From a virus: a stretch of 64,000 nt of DNA. Under the pieces are notes generated by a model. The model was given only the letters and a program-made list of their open reading frames with translations, was not told where the DNA came from and did not search any database. A program made the position numbers and the translations under genes. The stretch lies in the IMG/VR virus record IMGVR_UViG_3300027734_000056, positions 1-64,000 of that record; one strand, given 5' to 3'. Positions 40,408-49,721 of this stretch are shown here, in pieces (positions within the stretch are counted from its first letter, which is position 1; each line of letters opens with the position of its first letter).

Positions 40408-43400
40408 ATGATTAGAAACGGCGGAAAACTTACTAAAATTCGTTATACTACATCAAGCTCTAATACTGCAGGAGCAACGGGTATTTATGACACCTTTGAC
40501 GCTTATAATGCACGTCTTTCTGATCTTTGGCCAGTTCTGCCAACTTTTTCATCTAACGTAACTGCTAGCACTAGTACTATTTATCATAATGGCAATGGTG
40601 TTACAATAACTAATACTAGTAAAAATATTACTGCTAACACTACTTTATACTACACAATAGAAACAGTTAGCGGTCCTTCTGGTAGTTTTACGGGCACTGG
40701 TCCTTATAATAATCAACAGTACGGAACATTTACGCAACCCGCTGGCGTAACTGGTATTGCTAGTTTTTCTATATATCCAGTTGCAGATCAGGAACCTGAC
40801 CCTACCCGTCAACCAGTTCAATTTAAAGTTAATATACGCACTACCAGTATAACTGGGCCTATAGTTGGTAGTAGTCCAGTTATTACTATACCTACGCCTA
40901 TACCTACGCTAAGTTTTGTACCTTATCTTAGTAGTGTAACACAGTTTGACGAAACTCAGTCTGGATGGAATTTAAAGCTTACTTGGGCTAATGTAGGTAC
41001 TGCAAATCCTGTATCACAAATAAATTATAACATAACTTATTCTGGAACTGCAACAACTCAAGATTTACTAACAACAGTTGCAACTATGTCAACTGTTCTA
41101 GACAGTTATAGTTACGATGCAACTAGTGCTTATATTTACGGTAAAAAAGACTACTTAACTGAAGGCACAGAATCTTTAACTATGACTGTAACAAGTCCGT
41201 CGTATGGCTGGACGATAGGCACTATAAGCGCAAATATTATAGATACTAGTATTACACCTGTAACTACAATTACACCTTCAAAAACTGCAGTTGAAAAAGG
41301 TACAACTATACGCTTTGATGTTGCTATTCAAAATGCTCAAGAAACTACTATTTATTATGTTATCACAGGTAGTGCCGCCAGTAAATTTAGCGCTCAAACT
41401 GGCAATTTTTTATTAAGTGCAGGCGGAATTACTTTAACTGTTATAAATAACTTTAACTATAGCGAAGCAGACACCACTTTTCAAGTACAGTTTCGTGCAC
41501 AAAGTACTAGTGGCTACTTATACGGCACATCACAAGTTATTACTGTAACAAGTCCAGCACAACCAAGCGCAACCATTGTACCTATAGCTAGCATGAACGA
41601 AGACACAACAAATAGTTTTGTTGTAAATACCACAAACTATAGTGGAAATCTAGACTGGAAAATACAAGAAATAAAAAGTGGATCAGTTTTAACAACACCA
41701 GTACCAACTGATTTTTTAAACGCTACTAGTGGTACTATAACTGTTGTTAATGGTGGAAGTGATACAATTGCAGTAAAACCGCGTGCTGATACATTTACTG
41801 AAGGCTCAGAAACTTTTAGGTTAACTGTATCAGTACCCAATGGTGGCGGAACTTTAAGCACTTCAGATTTTACAATTAATGACACGTCAACAGGTACTAC
41901 AGAACTGTTAGATTTATATAGTTTTTTAAGTTTTAAATTTCTAAGTGGTGCGGATGACATTAATTATGTTAGTGGAATTACTGCAAATAAAACAGGCGAC
42001 TCATTATCAACACTTCTTAGTAAATATAATACCACAACATATCCTTGGCTAAACAATACCAGTTACTATAATGTAGTTACTGCTGGAATACAATTGTGGA
42101 CTGTTCCTTTTACTGGAGTATACCGCTTTAAAGTAGCGGGTGCTAGAGGTGGCGGATGGTATTATGCTACATTACCTGGTGGCTGGGGTGCAACATTAAA
42201 TGGCGAGGTATTTTTAACCAGAGGCACTGTGTTAAGTATTGTAGTAGGAAAAGCTGGTTCTTCATCTACAACTACAGGTTCTGGTGGCGGTGGTGGCGGT
42301 GGTACTTTTGTTTATACAGGCAGCATTGGCGGTACAGGTTTGTTGTTTGCTGCAGGTGGTGGTGGTGGTTCAGATGATGATGGAGCTACTGCTGGTCAAA
42401 ATGCTCGTGAAGATTTATGTGCTGGATTTAATGCTACTAGTGTAAGAGCTGATCCCACAAATGGACAGGGTGCTGCACTTGCGGGAAGCGGTGGTGGAAG
42501 TGGTACTGGTTGGCTAAGTGACAGCACCGGCACCAGTGCTGGCACTAGATTTCTAGGAGGCGACGCTGTTGCGCCTTGTGGCTGTGGTGGTTTTGGCGGT
42601 GGTGGTGGTGACATAGACGATGGCGCTGGCGGTGGTGGATATACTGGTGGAACTAGTAGTAATCTTCCAGCTGGTGGATGTGGTGGTTCTTATTATAATC
42701 CTCAACGTGTAAACAACTATAGTTGGGGAGGTACAAATCAAGTGGATAGAATTGCCAATGGTTTTGTAGAAATAACTGCAATTACCACAGGAGCTACTGC
42801 GGTAATTACCCCTAGTTCTAGTACTATAACAGAAGGACAGAGTGTAGCTTTTAATATAGTAACTACTGGTTTTGTAACTGGCACGCTTTATTATTATTTG
42901 TTAACTAATACTGGAAGTATAAGTACTACTGAGTTTTCTAATACTACTAATACTCTTGCTGGAAGTGTAACAATAACAGACAGCACTGGACAAGTAACTT
43001 ATACATATAGAAATGATGGCTATACTGAAGGATCAGAAGCTGTTAGTTTATTGGTTTACTATAACACTGGCGGTATTAGGTACACAATGGGTACTTCTAG
43101 TCAAGTAACAATTAGTGATAGTTCTACAGGGGCAGCTACTCAATTTACTAGAAGTGATTTTATACAGCCTATTGTTGGCAATATTTATTATGAAGTTCGA
43201 TCTCCATCAGCATCTGGAGCTACTAATCTAGGGGCTCTGGGTTGGACTATTTTACGTGATACAACTACTGCTACAGCTGATAGTTACTTTTCAGTACCAC
43301 TACCTTTTACATTTAAAATTAATAATACCAATTTTACTGATGTAATTGTTAACGAAAATGGCTGGATAGTTTTTGGTACTACAGGCGAAATTCTTAGTGC

Positions 43401-43833
43401 TGGCTTTATTAGTTCAACAGCTGCAAGTGCTCTTCCTCGAAATAAATTTGTTTTTAGCGGCGGCGGCAATAACAGCATGCAACGGCTGTTTTACAGAGTT
43501 GATGGGCAAAATAGGTTTGTAATTATCAGATATGAAGGTAATGCATCAACTTCAGGAACTCATGGCACTCCAGGAATAATTGCAGAAATTAAACTTTTTA
43601 ATCCACAATTTACAGGTGGAATATCTATGATAGAGTTAAATTTTCAGACTAACAGAGCAACTGGAACCCATCCAATATCAATTTCAAATTCCAGTGCATA
43701 CTTTACTACTAGAGCTTATAGTTCATCTAGTTATCAATTTAGTACAGTTTTTTATGCTGACAATGCTGAAGCAACAAGCTGGTCTGCTCTTGGTATGACA
43801 TACAATGGTGATAATTATGGTGTGATTTTATAG
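40408..43833 (+). CDS. Adhesin with Calx-beta-like repeats and a glycine-rich domain (1,141 aa)
   Basis: The start MIRNGGKLTKIRYTTSS at 40408 follows AGGAAATAAA; the longer frame overlaps the upstream gene and lacks a ribosome site. At least four Calx-beta-like modules are marked by closing motifs LTEGTESLTMTV, FTEGSETFRLTV and YTEGSEAVSLLV and openings such as PSSSTITEGQSVAFNI. Between the third and fourth, residues about 570-775 form a glycine-rich domain with runs of 5-7 Gly, beginning PFTGVYRFKVAGARGGG. The layout resembles ALK-type glycine-rich domains and the polyglycine tips of T2-like gp38 adhesins. The last 230 residues form another beta domain (YFSVPLPFTFKINNTNF, then VNENGWIVFG). 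Probably a receptor-binding fibre. Confidence 0.7.
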   Translation: MIRNGGKLTKIRYTTSSSNTAGATGIYDTFDAYNARLSDLWPVLPTFSSNVTASTSTIYHNGNGVTITNTSKNITANTTLYYTIETVSGPSGSFTGTGPYNNQQYGTFTQPAGVTGIASFSIYPVADQEPDPTRQPVQFKVNIRTTSITGPIVGSSPVITIPTPIPTLSFVPYLSSVTQFDETQSGWNLKLTWANVGTANPVSQINYNITYSGTATTQDLLTTVATMSTVLDSYSYDATSAYIYGKKDYLTEGTESLTMTVTSPSYGWTIGTISANIIDTSITPVTTITPSKTAVEKGTTIRFDVAIQNAQETTIYYVITGSAASKFSAQTGNFLLSAGGITLTVINNFNYSEADTTFQVQFRAQSTSGYLYGTSQVITVTSPAQPSATIVPIASMNEDTTNSFVVNTTNYSGNLDWKIQEIKSGSVLTTPVPTDFLNATSGTITVVNGGSDTIAVKPRADTFTEGSETFRLTVSVPNGGGTLSTSDFTINDTSTGTTELLDLYSFLSFKFLSGADDINYVSGITANKTGDSLSTLLSKYNTTTYPWLNNTSYYNVVTAGIQLWTVPFTGVYRFKVAGARGGGWYYATLPGGWGATLNGEVFLTRGTVLSIVVGKAGSSSTTTGSGGGGGGGTFVYTGSIGGTGLLFAAGGGGGSDDDGATAGQNAREDLCAGFNATSVRADPTNGQGAALAGSGGGSGTGWLSDSTGTSAGTRFLGGDAVAPCGCGGFGGGGGDIDDGAGGGGYTGGTSSNLPAGGCGGSYYNPQRVNNYSWGGTNQVDRIANGFVEITAITTGATAVITPSSSTITEGQSVAFNIVTTGFVTGTLYYYLLTNTGSISTTEFSNTTNTLAGSVTITDSTGQVTYTYRNDGYTEGSEAVSLLVYYNTGGIRYTMGTSSQVTISDSSTGAATQFTRSDFIQPIVGNIYYEVRSPSASGATNLGALGWTILRDTTTATADSYFSVPLPFTFKINNTNFTDVIVNENGWIVFGTTGEILSAGFISSTAASALPRNKFVFSGGGNNSMQRLFYRVDGQNRFVIIRYEGNASTSGTHGTPGIIAEIKLFNPQFTGGISMIELNFQTNRATGTHPISISNSSAYFTTRAYSSSSYQFSTVFYADNAEATSWSALGMTYNGDNYGVIL

Positions 43834-43845
43834 GAAAAATAAATT

Positions 43846-44283
43846 ATGTTATACTCACATAACCAACAAACTCCTGGCCTTTTACCAGACAGAATAAGAT
43901 TGTCAACAGGTTTAACTAAAACTGATAAAAGTACTTTTACTGCACAAGAACTTTTAGATGCAGGGTATATACCTGCAGATGTTCCTCCTGCTTACAACCC
44001 TAATCAACAACATTTAGTCTGGGATAAAACAACTTGGAAATTGATTGATTTTACAGCAGAAGAGCTAGCCGCTAGGATAGAATTAGAATGGAAAGGCGTA
44101 CGTGCTCTTCGGAACAAATTTATACTTGATGTAGAGTGGAAAATATCTCGTGCACTAAGTCAGCAAAGAATGGGTTTGCCTGTTACTGACAATATTGCCG
44201 CTTTAGATAATTATATACAAGCACTGCGAGACATAACCAATCAAAGTGATCCTTATAATGTTATATGGCCCACACTTGAGTAG
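43846..44283 (+). CDS. Putative tail fibre assembly protein (145 aa)
   Basis: AGGA lies about 10 bases before the ATG. The N-terminal half is polar (LYSHNQQTPGLLPDRIRLST). The C-terminal 80 residues have the helical pattern of fibre assembly chaperones: EELAARIELEWKGVRALRNK, a helix around ILDVEWKISRALSQQRM, then LDNYIQALRDITNQSDPYNV and WPTLE. The closing W-P with a preceding LRDIT helix is typical of that group. It lies directly after the glycine-rich adhesin and before a short fibre gene, so it probably helps fold or attach one of them. Confidence 0.65.
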   Translation: MLYSHNQQTPGLLPDRIRLSTGLTKTDKSTFTAQELLDAGYIPADVPPAYNPNQQHLVWDKTTWKLIDFTAEELAARIELEWKGVRALRNKFILDVEWKISRALSQQRMGLPVTDNIAALDNYIQALRDITNQSDPYNVIWPTLE

Positions 44284-44331
44284 CCATATCAAATAAAAAT
44301 TTAAGTTTAAAGGTACAAAGGATGCTTAAAC

Positions 44332-44730
44332 ATGACTACTAATAGAAATTTATCATTACTGGCACCTAATGTAGACGCTTTTGGTATACTTAAAGCTGGC
44401 GGCTATATTTTACCAACAGCAAGTACTAGTGTACTAGGCGGTGTTAAAGTTGATGGCACAACAATTACTATAAATAATGGTGTAATTAGCGGTAGCAATA
44501 GTTATACTTTACCAACAGCAACTACTGGTACACTAGGCGGTGTTAAAGTTGATGGCACAACAATTACTATAAATAATGGTGTGATTAGCGGCAGCACCAG
44601 TTTAACTGCAACTGGTGTAACTGCAGCAACTTACACTAATGCAACGTTAACTGTAAATAGTTACGGACAAGTTACTGCAGCCAATAATGGCATAGATCCA
44701 ATAGCTGCAGCTTTTATTTTTGGTGAATAA
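44332..44730 (+). CDS. Short fibre-like protein sharing repeats with the large fibre (132 aa)
   Basis: AAGGATGC precedes ATG 44332 by about 7 bases. Residues 25-85 hold two copies of TLGGVKVDGTTITINNGVIS (the first with VLGG), the same unit present three times in the 35121 fibre, with very similar DNA. The N-terminus (NRNLSLLAPNVDAFGILKAG) looks like an attachment peptide; the C-terminus (QVTAANNGIDPIAAAFIFGE) resembles the end of the large fibre (AIAMAIVFG). This looks like a minimal duplicate of the large fibre's ends without the shaft. Confidence 0.65.
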   Translation: MTTNRNLSLLAPNVDAFGILKAGGYILPTASTSVLGGVKVDGTTITINNGVISGSNSYTLPTATTGTLGGVKVDGTTITINNGVISGSTSLTATGVTAATYTNATLTVNSYGQVTAANNGIDPIAAAFIFGE

Positions 44731-44731
44731 A

Positions 44732-46105
44732 ATGGCAAATAAATCAATAATTAAATCTGCTAGTGCCATAGGAAATAACACATTATATACTCATACCGAT
44801 AGTACGCCTTTACTAATATCTACTAGTAATTTTAAAGTTAGTATTCCAAGTTATGCAACTTATTCTACAGATTTTGGAGTTTACTGCACTTTATATTTAG
44901 CAAAAAAACAAGCAGACGGTACTTATATTAATATAAAATTAGATCATACTATGTTTGCAGGTCAAAAAATGGTTGGAGCTGATGAATATTCCGCAGGTAC
45001 TAAATATACCATAATAGGCTATAATGAAGCTGCCTATTATGCAGTTTCTACTATTTTTTCTGGTAGTTATCCAGCTTATTCTAATGTTATCCCCAATTAT
45101 TATGTTAGCTGGCTTACTGGGTATACAATTTATGATTATGCAGTTGGCAAAGGTAAATTAACTATAAGTTCTGGAGATTATATCTATTGCACAATTGCTG
45201 GAACTAATGCAGGTGGACTAGTAATTTTTACTGCAATAATTACAGCAACAACTTTACCACAAAACCGTACATATAAAGCAACATTATTTAAAGGTTATTG
45301 GGGTTCTGGCGGCAATTATCAAAAAAATGACACTGTTATTAATGACAGTCATTTATATATGGCTATACAAGCTAATAGTGCTTCAACTATAACTACCGAT
45401 AATTGGGTATTAATTAAAAATAATGCAGCAGTTATAAAAGCTTTAACGCTATCAGATTTAACTACCGCTTCTGGTAAACTAAGTCCACTTGTTAAAGAAA
45501 CTCTTAATGTATCAAGTACCCTATCTAATAAACTTTTTGTTAATGTTTGTGTAACTGACAGTTTTGGCCCCGCCAGCACTAGTACCACTATTTCAATACC
45601 ACCCATATCAACTAATGTTACTTTAGCTCTAGCAACAAATACACAAACATTACGTAATAAATATTTTTATAATAACGGGCTTAGGGATAACACGTGGAGA
45701 AGTAATAATACTTTTAATTTTTCTGGTCAAACTGTAAACCTTAATCCTAACAGCTTTACTAAGCTTTCCAGTTATGTGTTACTTACGCCAGTAACAAAAA
45801 CTTTAACAACTGGTACAAATAATATACTTCTTAACAATACAGGCGGTATTAATTTTGTATGTCAAACCACAACAACAGCTGCAGATAGTTTTTCTATTGT
45901 TTTACCTAGTGCAAGCAGTTACGCTGGATATTTTATAATATTTTTTATAAAAATGTTAGCAGCAAATCAAACTGTAAGTTTTTCTACAGTTAAAACTAGT
46001 AGAAGTTTTAGTGCTAGTACTACAGCTAATCTTACAGACAAGTATCAATTAGTATGTGATGGCTACAATTGGTATTGTATACAAGTAAATAAAGGTATAT
46101 CATAA
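44732..46105 (+). CDS. Fibre-like virion protein with carbohydrate-binding motif (457 aa)
   Basis: I place the start at ATG 44732 (MANKSIIKSASAIGNNTLYT), directly after the previous stop; the longer frame overlaps it. The first 140 residues are a beta domain. Residues about 190-230 (YKATLFKGYWGSGGNYQKND, then HLYMAIQANSASTITTDNWV) fit a CBM5/12-like pattern of spaced aromatics. The C-terminal 150 residues end DGYNWYCIQVNKGIS, matching the end of the next gene's product (DGTYWYLTLLDKGFV). The two proteins are therefore diverged relatives, probably alternative or stacked fibre components. The receptor is unknown. Confidence 0.6.
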   Translation: MANKSIIKSASAIGNNTLYTHTDSTPLLISTSNFKVSIPSYATYSTDFGVYCTLYLAKKQADGTYINIKLDHTMFAGQKMVGADEYSAGTKYTIIGYNEAAYYAVSTIFSGSYPAYSNVIPNYYVSWLTGYTIYDYAVGKGKLTISSGDYIYCTIAGTNAGGLVIFTAIITATTLPQNRTYKATLFKGYWGSGGNYQKNDTVINDSHLYMAIQANSASTITTDNWVLIKNNAAVIKALTLSDLTTASGKLSPLVKETLNVSSTLSNKLFVNVCVTDSFGPASTSTTISIPPISTNVTLALATNTQTLRNKYFYNNGLRDNTWRSNNTFNFSGQTVNLNPNSFTKLSSYVLLTPVTKTLTTGTNNILLNNTGGINFVCQTTTTAADSFSIVLPSASSYAGYFIIFFIKMLAANQTVSFSTVKTSRSFSASTTANLTDKYQLVCDGYNWYCIQVNKGIS

Positions 46106-46107
46106 TT

Positions 46108-47238
46108 ATGGCAATTATTACAAGATCATTTAAAATTACCAGTACTACTTTACAGGATGTATTTACAGCTGATACAGATGTAACAATAATTGGGTTTGTT
46201 AAAAGTAATACAGCAGGAAATATATTCACAAGACTATTTGATAGTACAGGTACTGCGTATGATCTAACAACTGTTAATTCTGGTACTAATACTACAAAAA
46301 TAACACTTTTTTTGCCACAAGGCAGTATAGTTAGATATAGTAGCATTTATGCAACTGTTAGTGCTCCAGATTATCTTAATATAACTTATTATTATGAAGA
46401 TAGTTCAACTGATACAATAAATGCGGTAGGCATATGGAACACTAGTACTACATATGCAAGAAATAGTATAGTTTATAGAGATACTAATAGTACTAGTTAT
46501 ATAGCCAATATTACTAATACAAATAAACCTCCTGAAAGTAGTTTAGGCTATTGGCAAATACTTGCTGGACAAAATGTTGGTTTAAATATTACTTTAACTA
46601 GTGAATTAACTAGTGATACTACGGGATTTTTAACAGGAGCTACTACTGCTCTTGGTATAGCATCAACTTTAACAAATAAAACTTTAGCAGGAATCACACG
46701 TTTTAGTAACGATAGATTTTATGATTCTACAAATACTTACTATTACCAACTACCTACTGGTAATGGTGGTACCCTTGTTGATACAGATAGTGCACAAACC
46801 CTAACCAGTAAAACACTTGAAAATTGTACTATATATAATGCAACTCTTCAGTCTCCTATAAATTTTACCGCTGGCAGTATACTAAGTTTATCCAATAGTT
46901 ATATTCGTGATAGCGTTCAGACATTTGATAGCAGTTATTTTATTAGTAATAATTTTAGTTGGAGTAATCAAATACAAGGTATTACAAAACTTACTACTCC
47001 AGCTACCGCAGGTGCAGTATTATCAATTACTTTACCAGGAGTAAGCCAATATAATTCTGGTGCAAGCGGTTTAATTTTTATTACTATGGGTGCTGCCACT
47101 CAAACAATTAGTTGGCCAAATGTAAAATTAGCTGGCAGCGTAACAGCTAGCCAAACTGCAAATGCCATAGATATATATAGTGTTATCAATGATGGCACTT
47201 ATTGGTACTTAACATTACTAGATAAAGGTTTTGTATGA
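46108..47238 (+). CDS. Fibre-like virion protein, paralogue of the preceding gene (376 aa)
   Basis: ATG 46108 is 2 bases after the previous stop. The N-terminus (ITRSFKITSTTLQDVFTADT) forms a beta domain. Residues about 110-150 (GIWNTSTTYARNSIVYRDTN, then NKPPESSLGYWQIL) are a clear CBM5/12-like motif with Trp, Tyr and a closing YW. TSKTLENCTIYNATLQSPIN near 231-250 is a fibre shaft motif. The C-terminal block ends WYLTLLDKGFV. The gene order N-domain, CBM, shaft, head is shared with the upstream protein. A carbohydrate receptor is inferred. The stop overlaps the next start by ATGA. Confidence 0.6.
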   Translation: MAIITRSFKITSTTLQDVFTADTDVTIIGFVKSNTAGNIFTRLFDSTGTAYDLTTVNSGTNTTKITLFLPQGSIVRYSSIYATVSAPDYLNITYYYEDSSTDTINAVGIWNTSTTYARNSIVYRDTNSTSYIANITNTNKPPESSLGYWQILAGQNVGLNITLTSELTSDTTGFLTGATTALGIASTLTNKTLAGITRFSNDRFYDSTNTYYYQLPTGNGGTLVDTDSAQTLTSKTLENCTIYNATLQSPINFTAGSILSLSNSYIRDSVQTFDSSYFISNNFSWSNQIQGITKLTTPATAGAVLSITLPGVSQYNSGASGLIFITMGAATQTISWPNVKLAGSVTASQTANAIDIYSVINDGTYWYLTLLDKGFV

Positions 47239-49031
47239 GTTTTGCTGTTTTAAAATTTGCAAGGTCTCAATATTTACGAGATAATACTGGTGTTTTTGTA
47301 CCATCAGATGCTTATTGGAGTTATGTAATAGCATTAGTACGAACAAATCCAGAATGTACAAATTTAACGTCTTATTCTGGATCACGCACACTTCTTACTA
47401 GTTCCATAAATGACACTAGCAGCCCAAATTCTGCATATTTAAATGGTTATAGTAGCCAGATGTGGTTTTTATCCCCTAATAGTCCATATACTACTAATTA
47501 TCCAAGTACCGATAGTGTATACTCTTTATCACAAAATGGTTATCACTTATCTACTGGTATTAATAATTATGCAAAAATTGCGTATTCCAATGCTGGTTAT
47601 CCTGAATCACCTGGTAGTGAATTATCACAGTATAATTATAATCTTATTCAACCTACTTATAATCAAATACAGATGGACAGCTATCTTGATATAGGTGTTG
47701 CTATAAAAAATGGTTTTACTCTTGAATGTTGGGTATATGTACCCACAACTGGTATTTCAACTCTTAGTGGTTTTTTACTTGGTGCTCAACACAGTGTGTT
47801 TTTATTTGTAAATAGTAATCTTACTGTAAATGTACAATATTCGCCTTTTTATAATACTACTTCTTCTGTTACTCCTGCTGGCGTTGATGAGTATGGTAGT
47901 TCATACCCAGCCAGTTACAAAACCTCTAACAGCAGTGTAAATTTATGGGATTATACTAGCAGCGCAACTTTAACAGCAGGTAGTTGGAATCATGTAGCTG
48001 TAACTTGTAGTTATACACCTCAAATGGGTGCTAATACTGGCAGCACAAATTTATTTATTAACGGCACTAGGGCAGGGCAACTACTAAATCCCACAGTATC
48101 AACAGGAGTTACGGGTGTACGAACATATTCAATTTCTGCAGACACACTTAAAAATGTAGTAATTATAGGCAGTAAACTTGAAATAACAGGTATAAGATTT
48201 ATAGCAGGAAATTGTTTAAGTATAGATAGTTTTACACGACCAACTTCAAAAGTATCAAGTAATGTAATTGGTTGGAATAATAATACTAGTACTTTTACAC
48301 ATACTGCTTGTTTTGTAACCCATTTTAGTAATAATGGGAAAAATGTACCACTTATTGATTATAGTCCTTATAGACATTATGTTACAGCTAGTACGGGGGC
48401 ATACTATATTGAACAAAGTAGCAGTTTACCTAATATATCTAATGCTACTACAAATTTAAAAAGTATATATTTTAATGGAACTACTACCCCTACCGTTGGG
48501 TTAATGCAAAACCCTCAACAACAACTTTTAAATACAACCAATAGTGTTTTAGGTTTCTTGAATGGTCAAAATTTGACAATAAACCTTTTCTTTTATAGAA
48601 CTGCTTATAGTAATGACTACATATTTGATCACGGCTCAATAGCATTATATGTTACTGGCACTCAACTTAATCTTAGACTTAGCAATAATAGTAGTCTTTA
48701 TATATCTTTAGCCGCAGGTAGTGCAAATACTGGCACTTGGTATTATGTTCAACTTAGCAGAACTAATAACGGTACTAGCAAAACATTCAAATTAACAGCA
48801 ATAGATCAGTATGGAACTGTATATTCGGGTACTGATTATACTCATGCTAGTAGAGGCGGAGATGTAGCTTATGCTCCAACTGTATCACAACTATTTATTG
48901 GCAGTGATTATCTTAGTAGTGCTGCAACTATTTTAAATGGAAACATAGTTGACTACAGGGTTACTGCTGGCATAGTTAGACCTACACCCACTACTTTTCC
49001 AAATTTTCATCCAACAGTGGCACCTACATAA
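47235..49031 (+). CDS. Fibre-region protein with LamG/concanavalin-like lectin domains (598 aa)
   Basis: Two lectin-like domains are visible. The first (residues about 155-275) has FTLECWVYVPTTGISTLSGF, then LTAGSWNHVAVTCSYT, then STNLFINGTRAGQ, which is the LamG/concanavalin A signature. The second (about 430-560) repeats it as NLTINLFFYRTAYSNDYIFD, then NTGTWYYVQLSRTNN, then LFIGSDYLSSAATILNGNIV. The N-terminus (AVLKFARSQYLRDNTGVFVP) probably attaches to a fibre. Such proteins bind or display at surface glycans. Ends 1 base before the next gene. Confidence 0.75.
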   Translation: MSFAVLKFARSQYLRDNTGVFVPSDAYWSYVIALVRTNPECTNLTSYSGSRTLLTSSINDTSSPNSAYLNGYSSQMWFLSPNSPYTTNYPSTDSVYSLSQNGYHLSTGINNYAKIAYSNAGYPESPGSELSQYNYNLIQPTYNQIQMDSYLDIGVAIKNGFTLECWVYVPTTGISTLSGFLLGAQHSVFLFVNSNLTVNVQYSPFYNTTSSVTPAGVDEYGSSYPASYKTSNSSVNLWDYTSSATLTAGSWNHVAVTCSYTPQMGANTGSTNLFINGTRAGQLLNPTVSTGVTGVRTYSISADTLKNVVIIGSKLEITGIRFIAGNCLSIDSFTRPTSKVSSNVIGWNNNTSTFTHTACFVTHFSNNGKNVPLIDYSPYRHYVTASTGAYYIEQSSSLPNISNATTNLKSIYFNGTTTPTVGLMQNPQQQLLNTTNSVLGFLNGQNLTINLFFYRTAYSNDYIFDHGSIALYVTGTQLNLRLSNNSSLYISLAAGSANTGTWYYVQLSRTNNGTSKTFKLTAIDQYGTVYSGTDYTHASRGGDVAYAPTVSQLFIGSDYLSSAATILNGNIVDYRVTAGIVRPTPTTFPNFHPTVAPT

Positions 49032-49032
49032 A

Positions 49033-49302
49033 ATGACAGTTTACGCAAAATTACTACAAAATAGGTTGGTACTTATTACTGACCAAATACAGGTTAATGA
49101 TCCTGATAATCCTCAATGGGTTCAATTTGACTATTCTCAAATGCAGCCACAAATTGGTGATTATTATGATTTTTATACCAATACTTTTTCAAGTGTTAGT
49201 GCTAGTAGAAAAAAATATTCAAGTGCTTTTCAAGCAACTAGCATGGACGATAGTACTTTACAATATCAAACCAGAGTTATAGGCAAACCAAATGGTACAT
49301 AA
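49033..49302 (+). CDS. Small unknown fibre-operon protein (89 aa)
   Basis: ATG 49033 follows the upstream stop by 1 base and the 3' end overlaps the cupin start by 11 bases. The protein is beta-rich and aromatic (WVQFDYSQMQPQIGDYYDFY), with a polar C-terminus (SRKKYSSAFQATSMDDSTLQ). No family is recognised. The segment resembling IGDYYDFYTNTFSSV is similar in style to small proteins that sit after fibre genes and may help fold or cap them. Its tight coupling to the cupin suggests a shared role. Confidence 0.5.
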   Translation: MTVYAKLLQNRLVLITDQIQVNDPDNPQWVQFDYSQMQPQIGDYYDFYTNTFSSVSASRKKYSSAFQATSMDDSTLQYQTRVIGKPNGT

Positions 49303-49675
49303 ACAAATTATATTAGTAAGCAATTTGTGGGTTAAACAAATGCATTTTGAAGAAGTTGGTGATGTTATGACTGGGCACAGTCATAAGTTTGATCACCCCA
49401 CTTTAATTGCCAAAGGCAGTGTGTCTGTAAAAGTAAATGATAAAACTACTACGTTTACTGCGCCACATATAGTTTACATTGCAAAAGATCAACTTCACGA
49501 AATTACTGCTTTAGAAGCAGATACAGTAGCTTATTGTATTCATCCAATACGCGGTGAACGCCAAGAAGATATTTATGATCATTCGCAAGTGCCAGCAGGT
49601 ATAACTGTTCGTGACTGGAATATTTTAAATACTCCAGAGCTTTCCAAAAAGTTTGATGAGGCACAAGATGCCTGA
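49292..49675 (+). CDS. Cupin-fold protein (127 aa)
   Basis: A single-domain cupin: HFEEVGDVMTGHSHKFDHPT (residues about 18-37) gives the HxH of motif 1 followed by HP; GSVSVKVNDKTTTFTAPHIV is the central strand pair; and AKDQLHEITALE supplies the motif 2 His (about residue 66). Metal binding is therefore plausible. Cupins can be sugar epimerases or isomerases, dioxygenases or small-molecule sensors; this one is too short for most enzymes. The ATG overlaps the previous gene. Its place at the end of the fibre cluster suggests action on a glycan or a structural lectin-like role; both are inference. Confidence 0.75.
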   Translation: MVHKQIILVSNLWVKQMHFEEVGDVMTGHSHKFDHPTLIAKGSVSVKVNDKTTTFTAPHIVYIAKDQLHEITALEADTVAYCIHPIRGERQEDIYDHSQVPAGITVRDWNILNTPELSKKFDEAQDA

Positions 49676-49721
49676 TGTATTTAGTATACCCAACTTTATT
49701 GTTTAACATCAAGGAATATAC

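Noticed and set aside
42396-42741. Two minus-strand open frames, one rich in Pro and Ala
   Set aside because: They are reverse reads of the glycine-rich domain of the 40408-43833 adhesin, where GGN codons read as NCC; no ribosome site is present.
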